DNA of 10,810 bases from Pseudomonadota bacterium (GTDB lineage: Bacteria > Desulfobacterota > Desulfobacteria > Desulfobacterales > RPRI01), in contig JAHJRK010000535.1 of the NCBI GenBank assembly GCA_018830925.1, positions 1-10,810 on the forward strand, written 5' to 3'. Below, piece by piece: positions 1 to 5,751 of this stretch. How positions within the stretch are numbered: the first letter of the stretch is position 1; each line of letters starts with the position of its first letter. The notes beneath the pieces were generated by a model. That model was not told the origin of the DNA, searched no databases, and saw only the letters and a list, made by a program, of their open reading frames with translations. The translations under genes were made by a program, and so were the position numbers.

Positions 1-4
1 CACG

Positions 5-25
5 TCCGCCAATCTTTATGGCGGA
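5..25. repeat. REP-like hairpin, GGCGGA type
   Basis: The arms TCCGCCA (5-11) and TGGCGGA (19-25) form a 7-bp stem with a 7-nt loop. The segment just to the right continues GGCGGACTTGCGGCAGGG. The same arms, the same loop length and a similar tail occur at 8755-8790, and a shorter version is at 10294-10308, so this belongs to a dispersed family. It lies downstream of the minus-strand selenoprotein gene and could end that transcript, but no T-run follows it. Confidence 0.6.
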
Positions 26-54
26 TATGGCGGGCGGACTTGCGGCAGGGCGCT

Positions 55-294
55 TCAAAGTCTGTCCACCCCCTGGCGGGCATCAGACAAACATCAGCGT
101 CCTTTAGGATTTTTCACAGCGCAATTACAGCCCCCGGCCTTTTTTTCAAATGCAATTTTTTCAAAGATCACTGAGCGACCGTTATCCAGATAATCTTTTT
201 CAATATCTTTCCTCGTATATTCAAAGCAGTAACAAACCGAATCGTTATCTTTGAATTCATTGATTTCCCGGGGATAATTTCCAATTTCAATCAT
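55..294 (-). CDS. Predicted selenoprotein, CopZ-like [2Fe-2S] cluster-binding family
   Basis: The ordinary reading frame gives 66 residues and stops at a UGA at 94-96. Reading that UGA as selenocysteine extends the protein to 79 residues, ending at the UGA at 55-57. Visible cluster-ligand candidates are C21 and C23 (VCYCF), C56 and C58 (CNC), then U67-C68 after the sequence KNPKGR. From memory of the family (CopZ-like 2Fe-2S proteins, including Csac_0668-type seleno members), the conserved run is KNPxG(R/K) followed by Cys-Cys or Sec-Cys and Leu-Gly/Ser-Asp. Here the codons after the UGA read C-L-S-D, so homology continues across the 'stop'. A SECIS-like hairpin lies directly downstream. The N-terminal zinc domain usual in longer CopZ-type proteins is missing: an in-frame TGA (304-306) lies four codons before the ATG at 292-294. 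No good ribosome binding site is seen; the nearest GGAG is about 15 nt upstream. The role is probably metal or electron handling in the cytoplasm; the substrate is unknown. Confidence 0.75.
60..88 (-). promoter_or_regulatory. Candidate bacterial SECIS element after UGA 94-96
   Basis: On the minus strand the RNA after the UGA folds as a lower stem GUCUG (88-84) with CAGAC (64-60), an AU/GGA internal loop, an upper stem GCCC (81-78) with GGGU (71-68), and a six-base apical loop GCCAGG (77-72). Sixteen nucleotides separate the UGA from the loop and the first loop base is G. As I recall the bacterial SECIS consensus, it asks for 16-37 nt spacing, a small loop, and G in one of the first two loop positions; all three are met. 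The fold was made by eye. Confidence 0.6.
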
Positions 295-311
295 GTAGTT
301 TTTTCATGACT

Positions 312-356
312 CCAACTGTTTAGATTGATCCGCATAAAACGCGGAGTTCTGGTTTT
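312..356 (-). repeat. Dispersed repeat copy upstream of the selenoprotein gene (pairs with 6362-6410)
   Basis: This segment shares a long near-identical core, GATTGATCCGCATAARACGC, with 6374-6393, where the second copy lies just upstream of the DUF4145 gene. On the minus strand both copies read through a TCCGC...GCGGA hairpin to a GTTGG end next to a gene start (GTTGGAG here, GTTGGGT in the other copy). It abuts the attC-like copy at 357-420. Confidence 0.65.
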
Positions 357-420
357 CTCTAACTCTCTGATCTATGGAAGAAGTTATTTCCTGACAACCG
401 AAGGACATATAGAGTCAGGC
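357..420 (-). repeat. attC-like palindromic repeat, copy A (3' of cupin gene)
   Basis: This 64-bp element starts 7 nt after the cupin stop codon. On the minus strand it begins GCCTGAC and ends GTTAGAG, enclosing an imperfect palindrome (TCTAT/ATAGA arms, inner TCC/GGA). It aligns along its whole length with 1523-1587 and 4232-4294, with the ends most conserved and the loop variable. The ends resemble integron core sites RYYYAAC and GTTRRRY, each with one mismatch. The element could instead be an unrelated dispersed palindrome. Confidence 0.6.
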
Positions 421-427
421 ATGATTT

Positions 428-757
428 TCAATCGACAATGAAAAGTGTTGCTCCAACCGCAGTAAAGGAGCGATGTGGCTCACCATTGTCGGCGACTTGA
501 TAACTCATGCCTGGTTTGAGAACGAACTTCCGGCCGTCCTTGAGCTCGGTGTGCAGTTCGCCCTCGGTACACAGGAGAATGTGTCCTTTCACGCACCAGT
601 GGTCAGCCAGGTAACCCGGCGAATACTCGACCATCCGGACGCAGATGCCGCCAAAGCTTCGGGTACGCCAGTAGGCGACACCTGTCTGACCCATATGCTC
701 AGTTCGCTCTATGGACGCCCAGTCGGTTATTCCAAATGGAATGTCAGCCATTTGCAT
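428..757 (-). CDS. DHWC-motif cupin-fold protein
   Basis: This is a complete 109-residue single-domain cupin. The first cupin motif includes the signature D52-H53-W54-C55 and K57-G58-H59, which gives this small family its name (DHCW-motif cupin proteins). The second motif is around P82-G83 through H95 (PGMSYQVADN ... PHRS). The histidines and the cysteine would form a metal site, but the reaction is not established for the family. An AGGAG lies 8 nt before the ATG at 757, which supports this start over the second ATG two codons later. The protein is cytosolic, with no signal peptide. It follows the cysteine-rich gene by 84 nt and is followed at once by palindrome copy A. Confidence 0.85.
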   Translation of the reverse strand: MQMADIPFGITDWASIERTEHMGQTGVAYWRTRSFGGICVRMVEYSPGYLADHWCVKGHILLCTEGELHTELKDGRKFVLKPGMSYQVADNGEPHRSFTAVGATLFIVD

Positions 758-775
758 GATAATTTCTCCTGATGT

Positions 776-831
776 CTATCACCGGGTCTCTGCAAAGAGT
801 GAAGCAAGTCAGCAGCAGACCGAAGTTATGT
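776..831 (-). repeat. Weak attC-like hairpin between the cysteine-rich gene and the cupin gene
   Basis: On the minus strand this stretch begins with the heptamer ACATAAC (831-825), the same heptamer that opens the attC-like copy at 4232-4294. It continues into an imperfect hairpin (GGTCTGC against GCAGAGACC, with a two-base bulge) and ends near GTGATAG. It fills the gap between two genes. It is not a sequence copy of the three main repeats, so the assignment rests only on position, end heptamer and fold. Confidence 0.3.
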
Positions 832-841
832 TCTAAATATA

Positions 842-1285
842 TTAAACGGCAGTTTTGTCATTTATTCTTGGAACAACCTTAATTTTCAGCATTACTTCAC
901 CATAACCCATGCAGTCAACTCCTGCATCCGGGCAACGCACATAACGCATAAAATGAAAATCATTCGGATTGAGGCCTTCGCTAAGTCTTTCATTTATCAC
1001 GGCAACAGGAACCGTCAGTTGCGAAAGCAGATATACACACATTCTTTTAGGGCAATATTTGGTTATTAAGTTACCATCAATATCCAGAACGAATTTCTGT
1101 CCTTCTACATGACCGGAATTGCAATTACATGATTTAACTACTTCGGCCTCTATTGAGTATAGAGGCGCAGCTTCAGACATTTTTTCAATATGCCTGATCC
1201 TGTGACCACCTTCATGAAGTGTTCTCAATTCTTTTTCAGAGTACTTTACACGGTTGCCATATTTTTGAACTATCTCTTTTGTCAT
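842..1285 (-). CDS. Cysteine-rich conserved hypothetical protein (resembles TIGR04076 family)
   Basis: This encodes 147 residues. The start is the ATG at 1285, because GAGGAG lies 7 nt upstream; a longer frame from a TTG at 1300 would bury that ribosome binding site in the coding region. The central and C-terminal region (about 43-140) has paired cysteines: C53 and C55 (CNC), C78 and C83 (CPKRMC), C118 and C125 (CPDAGVDC). It reads like the small TIGR04076-type proteins with a conserved C-terminal C-P-D segment, but this is recalled resemblance, not a search. The first 40 residues are charged and may be a separate helical part. Six cysteines suggest metal binding; no reaction is known to me. 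No membrane segment or signal peptide is seen. Confidence 0.7.
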   Translation of the reverse strand: MTKEIVQKYGNRVKYSEKELRTLHEGGHRIRHIEKMSEAAPLYSIEAEVVKSCNCNSGHVEGQKFVLDIDGNLITKYCPKRMCVYLLSQLTVPVAVINERLSEGLNPNDFHFMRYVRCPDAGVDCMGYGEVMLKIKVVPRINDKTAV

Positions 1286-1522
1286 AAGATTGCTCCTCAA
1301 TTCAAAACGTACAGTTGGGCATCAGCAGTTTCATCCAGAGCAAAGCGGCGCGTGAAATCTGTCTGAATTCATTTGTTGGGCGATCCTCTACGACAATTGA
1401 AGCTCCCCGCTGCAAGCAGCTGGAATTGCTATTGCGGTTTAAGCTGTAAGTGCACCACCTGATCTCTCGGAACAAACGGGTTACTTTTCAAAACGCCAAG
1501 TACAACGACGTATTTCATTTTT
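1286..1522. other. Gene-free spacer with repeat fragments
   Basis: No convincing gene lies here. There are two direct copies of GTTGGGC (1314-1320 and 1375-1381), with an imperfect palindrome between them (TTCATCCAGA at 1330-1339 against TCTGTCTGAA at 1359-1368). Around 1394-1424 the motif ATTGAAGCTC, followed by a GCAAGCAGC hairpin, matches the nested part of the element at 10154-10190. A 29-codon frame (1429-1518, minus) begins just after attC-like copy B but has no good ribosome binding site and is not called. Confidence 0.6.
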
Positions 1523-1587
1523 CTCTAACTCTCCGATCTATGGGATAAGTTATTTCCTGACAATTTAAGGAAATATAGATGTTGGGT
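1523..1587 (-). repeat. attC-like palindromic repeat, copy B (3' of restriction endonuclease gene)
   Basis: This 65-bp element begins 6 nt after the endonuclease stop codon. On the minus strand it starts ACCCAAC, an exact match to RYYYAAC, and ends GTTAGAG, which matches GTTRRRY except at the last base. The internal arms ATCTAT/ATAGAT and ATTTCC/GGAAAT pair around an 11-nt loop. Similarity to copy C continues about 15 bp past the GTTAGAG end (AAAAA, then TGAAAT and CGT). Confidence 0.65.
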
Positions 1588-1593
1588 CAGTTT

Positions 1594-2562
1594 TTATTCA
1601 TCATAAGGTCCGAGAAAACGTTCTCCGTTAAAGTGGATCAGATGTGTTGGAGACTCGGCAATCCAGACTTCCGTCTCCCATGAAATATCATTCAAGTATT
1701 TGAGCATAGCCCTTCGATCAAGAAATGCAGTAACAAAAACCAAACCGGCGGTCGATCCGGAAAACAATTCCTTCAATTCCTGCCTCCGTTTCGGGTTTAC
1801 AGGCCCGTGGCTGGTCACAGCCTCAACTAAAACCAGCCAGTTTTTCTCTACGTGGTGCACAACGACATCAGGCATCTTCCCGTGTTCTTGAATTTGAACA
1901 CCAAGTAGCTTCAAGGCCTCTGAATCGAAATATGCCCACTTTAACTGAGTATCTCCGACATAAATGACGTAACTCCCCGGTGTGAACAAGGGGCAGAAAT
2001 CATCCAATATCTTTTTAACCAAGACATTTTGGCCGCCCGGGGAAAGCCTGATTTCCTCACCATTTGCCAGATTGACAGGCAGTCGTCTCATGTCTCTCTC
2101 GCGTGCATACATCTTTTTCAACGTATTCACTGTCCGAAGATATTTCTTCAGATACCCCTCCCATCCCGGCTTTCCGAATCCTCGAAGCAGTTTCAACACG
2201 GATGGCTCTATTTGATAAACCGCTTTGGGACTGTTTGTCGGCCTTGAGGGTTTATCTGGATTGGCAACAATCAAAGCCGCTTGCATAAACTGATGCACTG
2301 TTTGGCGACGTACCGTTTCGCGGGTGTTGGGTGCGTATTTCTTTCCATAGTGTTCCTGAAAGAAATCCATCATAGGAGTAATACCCATTAACGGATCGGT
2401 TGCATCTTCCCATTTGCCGGCAGGCTTGAGACCCAGCAATGATAGAAGAGTCAGGGCAGATCGCTCATTCTGTTGCTGCCTTGGAAGACCTAAATTGGTT
2501 AGGATCGAAAGAGCCTCCCTGATCTTTTTTTCGGCTTTCTGCCTGATTGTTTTATTGGTCAC
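1594..2562 (-). CDS. PstI/BsuBI-type type II restriction endonuclease
   Basis: This encodes 322 residues, the expected size for the BsuBI/PstI endonuclease family (about 316-326). The N-terminal part (1-150) is helical, with a predicted HTH-like region. The C-terminal nuclease part contains YVGDT (201-205), the PD at 231-232, and EAVTSHGPV from E247, the conserved catalytic block of this family, in which the usual PD-(D/E)xK lysine position is not a plain lysine. It would cut unmethylated DNA; PstI and BsuBI recognise CTGCAG, and that target is only an inference here. Translation starts at a GTG (2562), with AAAGGAG 9 nt upstream, and overlaps the methyltransferase gene by 11 bp, so the two are coupled. 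It is followed immediately by palindrome copy B. Confidence 0.9.
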   Translation of the reverse strand: MTNKTIRQKAEKKIREALSILTNLGLPRQQQNERSALTLLSLLGLKPAGKWEDATDPLMGITPMMDFFQEHYGKKYAPNTRETVRRQTVHQFMQAALIVANPDKPSRPTNSPKAVYQIEPSVLKLLRGFGKPGWEGYLKKYLRTVNTLKKMYARERDMRRLPVNLANGEEIRLSPGGQNVLVKKILDDFCPLFTPGSYVIYVGDTQLKWAYFDSEALKLLGVQIQEHGKMPDVVVHHVEKNWLVLVEAVTSHGPVNPKRRQELKELFSGSTAGLVFVTAFLDRRAMLKYLNDISWETEVWIAESPTHLIHFNGERFLGPYDE

Positions 2563-4075
2563 CGTTCAAGCACTCCTTTTCTATGATGGCATCAATGGTT
2601 TCCTGATTAGGCATTGTCTCTTCGACATAAGCACCGAGGCGTAAAAGCTGCTCATGGGTAGGATACGGCATCTTCCGGAGATCGGTAGCATTAACCTGGG
2701 TGTGCCCGCTGAACAGGCGAAAATACTGGTCGGCAATTGTGGAATTGAGATATAGAGCAAGTCCTCTCGCCAAGTCCACTGGTAGTCCTTTGCCTTGTTT
2801 ATGGAAGTAGTTAAGGTGGTTTTCAAACCCTACAAGGCGTGTATCGATTCTTGCTGGGTCATATATAGCTGCCATGACTCGTCTCTTCTGTTCCTTGGAC
2901 GAGAACCTTTTTGTGAGAACATAGAATCCCGCTTCGACAAGAAGATCGGATGTCTCGGCGGATAACTCGATAGCATTGGGTTTCTTTCCTGACTCAACCG
3001 GCCAGGTAACAAAACCCTTTTCAAAATGGCACGGATAGATCAGCGGAACTGTATCTTGTTGAGGGTGCTGCCTCAGGTGTTCCCGGGCTCTGAAATCGAC
3101 GACACGCCCGGTAGAAACACTCACGTTTAGCTTTTTGAGAGAGGAGCTAAAGCCTTTCATTCGCTCTGCCGGGCTTGTATCGGTATTATCAACTCCGAGA
3201 TGAATAAACATATCCCGATCATGGGGGTGAATAACCCGACTATAAGGGACGGAAAAGGAACGTACTTTATTGAAATCAAGGCCCTCGGAGGTGGAGATTG
3301 TGACAGATTTTGGTTTTTCAATGCCCCGGATAGCATGATAGATGATATTTTCCTGCAACACGTTGTCGTCGCCGAACGCCTTCTTGCGTGATCCGAAGAG
3401 GTGAATCCGTTTGAAGCTCATCATATTTAAGAACGCGGCACGGAATTTATTGAAATAAGGACCGTTGCAAAAACTCCGTGGTGTTATCGCCACCATTTGC
3501 CCGCATGGTTCCAACAGGAGCATTGACAGCCAGACAAACACCGCATAGAGGTTTCCCACCTCTATATCAGAGGAATAGAGCAATCTGCTCATTGCAGTTT
3601 GTCGATTGATTTTCTTGTAGGGTGGATTAAGAATGACATGGGTAAATCGTGCGACAGGAACGGCAAAAAGGGATTCTCTTGTTTCTTCGATTGCCGCCGA
3701 GACAAAATCCTCGCGCTTTATAATTCCATGAAACTCAACACCGTTTGAGATACAAAGCGAATGGCATCTTTTCATAGTCTCTTCCAGATACGGAAGGATC
3801 GCGCTGTCTGTTTCGTAGGCAACCACCTCAATAGAAAGAGTGCGTTTCTCTTGCGAAAGCAGGGTTTCCACGGTCGTCGCAAAAAGAACGCCCGTCCCTG
3901 CACCGGGGTCCAAAATCCTCACCTCCCGGGGTCCGCTTTTAAACATGGAAGACATGAACCTGGCTATAGCGGCAGGTGTCAGAAACTGACCGATCTCAAA
4001 ACGATCAGCTCTGCTTATCGCACCGTTGAATGATTCACGAATATGGTCAAGTGCATGCAATTGTTCTATTATCAT
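2552..4075 (-). CDS. N6-adenine DNA methyltransferase of a PstI/BsuBI-type R-M system
   Basis: This is the 507-residue modification partner of the endonuclease that follows. Motif order is gamma-class: GQFLTP (29-34, motif X region), LDPGAGTG (55-62, S-adenosylmethionine binding, motif I), YETD (87-90, motif II) and NPPY (150-153, catalytic motif IV). The C-terminal half (about 270-507) is the likely target-recognition region. I take the ATG at 4075, with GGAA just upstream, rather than the ATG at 4111, because the extra 12 residues look non-conserved and lack a ribosome binding site. PstI and BsuBI methyltransferases are close to 500 residues. A promoter candidate lies upstream at 4178-4207. 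The product protects host DNA in the cytoplasm by methylating adenine, probably in CTGCAG (inferred from the family). Confidence 0.9.
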   Translation of the reverse strand: MIIEQLHALDHIRESFNGAISRADRFEIGQFLTPAAIARFMSSMFKSGPREVRILDPGAGTGVLFATTVETLLSQEKRTLSIEVVAYETDSAILPYLEETMKRCHSLCISNGVEFHGIIKREDFVSAAIEETRESLFAVPVARFTHVILNPPYKKINRQTAMSRLLYSSDIEVGNLYAVFVWLSMLLLEPCGQMVAITPRSFCNGPYFNKFRAAFLNMMSFKRIHLFGSRKKAFGDDNVLQENIIYHAIRGIEKPKSVTISTSEGLDFNKVRSFSVPYSRVIHPHDRDMFIHLGVDNTDTSPAERMKGFSSSLKKLNVSVSTGRVVDFRAREHLRQHPQQDTVPLIYPCHFEKGFVTWPVESGKKPNAIELSAETSDLLVEAGFYVLTKRFSSKEQKRRVMAAIYDPARIDTRLVGFENHLNYFHKQGKGLPVDLARGLALYLNSTIADQYFRLFSGHTQVNATDLRKMPYPTHEQLLRLGAYVEETMPNQETIDAIIEKECLNGDQ

Positions 4076-4177
4076 ATCATTTCCACGGTAAAGGCATAGT
4101 CGATTTCCCATTTCTCGACGACATCGTTATCAGAGTCGAATGTGTCGCAATAAAATCCAGTTCGTTCTTGACCATGC

Positions 4178-4207
4178 ATTATACATGAAAGCTATCTACG
4201 GGGGCAA
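4178..4207 (-). promoter_or_regulatory. Candidate sigma-70 promoter for the R-M operon
   Basis: On the minus strand a perfect TATAAT (4183-4178) is preceded after 18 bp by TTGCCC (4207-4202), four of six matches to TTGACA. It lies about 100 bp before the methyltransferase start and just inside the boundary of attC-like copy C. This would give the R-M pair its own promoter, independent of the genes upstream. Confidence 0.45.
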
Positions 4208-4231
4208 AACAAAAAACGAATTTCACTTTTT

Positions 4232-4294
4232 CTCTAACCCTCCGATCTGTGGAAAATTGTTTCTTGGCGGCCGAAGGCCTTATAGATGTTATGT
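4232..4294 (-). repeat. attC-like palindromic repeat, copy C (3' of receiver-like gene)
   Basis: This 63-bp element overlaps the stop codon of the receiver-like gene. On the minus strand it begins ACATAAC (4294-4288) and ends GTTAGAG (4238-4232), with ATCTAT and CAGAT arms and an inner GGCC-TTC-GGCC hairpin. Compared with copies A and B the ends are conserved, while the loop differs in sequence yet keeps pairing. This is the pattern expected of a site recognised by its folded form. Confidence 0.6.
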
Positions 4295-4876
4295 GGTTTT
4301 ATATCCAGCTCTTCCTTCAAACCTCTTTAGAGGTACTTCATCAAAGCCAGGAAGCATGTCCAAGCACTTTTCAAAGGCCCCCAAAAAATCATCGAATCTA
4401 AAAGGCAATGGAAAGAAGAAATCAGCAGATAGTTTAATTCTCGCTACTAGAGAGGGATCTTCTAGCCAGCCCAAACAAGCTATCACGGGTCTTTCATATG
4501 GCGTTTTGATTTGAGTGATGAGTTGCAAAACTTTTTCCAAGCGCTCTTGGATATCTTCAGATAAAAAAATATTATTCGCAACCAAAACGAAGATATTAAC
4601 CACACCATTTTTGGCAAGTTCCCATATTTCCTCGTCATCTTTATACGACCTGAACTTTAGATCATATCTGTCTTTAAATTTTCTTTCGATGCATCCACGA
4701 AGCAAATCTGTCAGATCATCATAATTATGATTGCCTATTAATACATTCACTTGTCGTCTCTTGAGCTCATCTACAAGTGCAAGCCCCCGTTTTACCAAGT
4801 CCGATCTCTTGATTGCCAAACTGCGGTTTCTTGATAGAATCAACTCACCCGCATTCGGATAGCTTCTATCGCTCAT
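4289..4876 (-). CDS. Degenerate response-regulator receiver-like protein (hypothetical)
   Basis: This encodes 195 residues with no family I can name with certainty. Residues about 43-175 have the strand/helix rhythm of a receiver (REC) domain: NVLIGNH (44-50) as strand 1, VNIFVLVANN (93-102) as strand 3, RPVIACLGW (129-137) as strand 4, and ADFFFPLPFRFDDF (151-164) resembling the end of a receiver. The phosphoacceptor aspartate is absent from strand 3, and the lysine of the usual K-P-F motif is leucine (LPF). If it is a receiver fold, it cannot be phosphorylated in the usual way and may act as a protein-binding module. Its ATG overlaps the stop of the J-domain gene (ATGA), so the two are made together. 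Palindrome copy C begins at its stop codon. Confidence 0.6.
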   Translation of the reverse strand: MSDRSYPNAGELILSRNRSLAIKRSDLVKRGLALVDELKRRQVNVLIGNHNYDDLTDLLRGCIERKFKDRYDLKFRSYKDDEEIWELAKNGVVNIFVLVANNIFLSEDIQERLEKVLQLITQIKTPYERPVIACLGWLEDPSLVARIKLSADFFFPLPFRFDDFLGAFEKCLDMLPGFDEVPLKRFEGRAGYKTT

Positions 4877-5655
4877 GTATGTCCTCTTCTTCTGGTCATT
4901 TCAGTCAAACATTTACTGGCCAAGACAACTTCTTTGTCCACTCGTAATGCCATTTCAGCAAGCAAATCTCGTCCCACATCTTCTGCCTTCTCTGCTTTTG
5001 TTTTCAGCTTATAAAGATCGGATTTTCCCAGATGGGCAATCTCGGTTTCAATGGTGCCGAGTCGTTTTTTTACTTGGGCGATTTTCCGTATGACACGAAC
5101 CAGATCTACTGCTATTCCTTCACCTTTAACGGATTCAGGGCTACTTTCCCATTCAGCAAGAATAGCTTTCAATTTGACTTCATCACCCTCTTCATAAGCG
5201 CGGTTGGCATCGGCCATTAGTTTCTGACGTCGGAGACGTTCTTTTTCATCTACTGCAAGATCTGGATGAATACACTTGGCTAGTTCGCGATAAAGTTTCT
5301 TCAGACTCTCTGAAGGCTTGAATTTTTCCTCTCTTGGTTCTTCAGTAATCCAAGCAGCTTGAGCCGATTCCTTTGCTTTGGCGCGGGCTTGCGCTGCTTG
5401 TTCCTGAATTTTTTTATCTTTAGGTTTTATCTGGGTCTCCGCTTCGGCGATTTGTGCCTGAATTTCATCGAGTTCAGCATATCTCGCGCCTACAGTTCGG
5501 AGATATCTTGTTTCGAAAGTGTGCAACTCAGCCTGAAACGTTGCTAAATCCAATTCACGTTGAGCCAATTCTGTTTCAAGTTCATCCAATTCGGATAGCT
5601 TTCTGCTAAATTCCTGCTCTTCAGGTGTTTTACTTCGCGTGATGTCGTTTTTCAT
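4873..5655 (-). CDS. J-domain protein with flanking coiled coils
   Basis: This encodes 260 residues. A J-like domain spans about 112-165 and contains the HPD signature at 130-132 (AKCIHPDLA), the part that stimulates Hsp70 (DnaK) ATP hydrolysis. Residues 10-100 are a long charged heptad-type helix, and about 185-250 form a second helical coiled coil. There is no Gly/Phe region, zinc domain or DnaJ C-terminal domain, so this is not the housekeeping DnaJ but a class III-type J protein that probably brings DnaK to a specific client. Similar coiled-coil/J proteins of this length are often labelled 'molecular chaperone DnaJ'. An AGAGGAG lies about 10 nt before the ATG. The next gene overlaps its stop by 4 bp; the receiver-like product is the obvious partner candidate. 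Confidence 0.75.
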   Translation of the reverse strand: MKNDITRSKTPEEQEFSRKLSELDELETELAQRELDLATFQAELHTFETRYLRTVGARYAELDEIQAQIAEAETQIKPKDKKIQEQAAQARAKAKESAQAAWITEEPREEKFKPSESLKKLYRELAKCIHPDLAVDEKERLRRQKLMADANRAYEEGDEVKLKAILAEWESSPESVKGEGIAVDLVRVIRKIAQVKKRLGTIETEIAHLGKSDLYKLKTKAEKAEDVGRDLLAEMALRVDKEVVLASKCLTEMTRRRGHT

Positions 5656-5708
5656 GACGAAAACGCTCCTCTGTTCACTTTGCCCTTTTTAGCCATATCG
5701 TATCGATG

Positions 5709-5751
5709 ACCAGACAGGCGTTTTATAGCCCGGCCTGGTTAATTGTTAAGT
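5709..5751 (-). repeat. Weak attC-like hairpin at the end of the DUF4145 gene
   Basis: On the minus strand ACTTAAC (5751-5745) overlaps the DUF4145 stop codon and fits RYYYAAC exactly. An imperfect hairpin follows (ACCA and GGC paired with GCC and TGGT, with four unpaired bases on one side). No GTTRRRY partner is evident at the expected distance, so this may be an unrelated terminator-like hairpin or chance. Confidence 0.25.

Noticed and set aside
473..772. Plus-strand 99-codon frame
   Set aside because: It lies fully antisense to the cupin gene, which has clear family motifs and a ribosome binding site.
1429..1518. 29-codon minus-strand frame starting just after attC-like copy B
   Set aside because: There is no good ribosome binding site and no recognisable sequence, and it begins in the part shared with copy C where the matching base differs and the frame is not kept.
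357..4294. Reading the three palindromes as a CRISPR array or as plain terminators
   Set aside because: They are over 1 kb apart with genes between them, so they are not CRISPR. No T-run follows the stems, and conservation is highest at the ends rather than in a GC-rich stem, unlike intrinsic terminators.
4140..4514. Plus-strand 124-codon frame
   Set aside because: It runs across palindrome copy C and antisense to the receiver-like gene; there is no motif or ribosome binding site.
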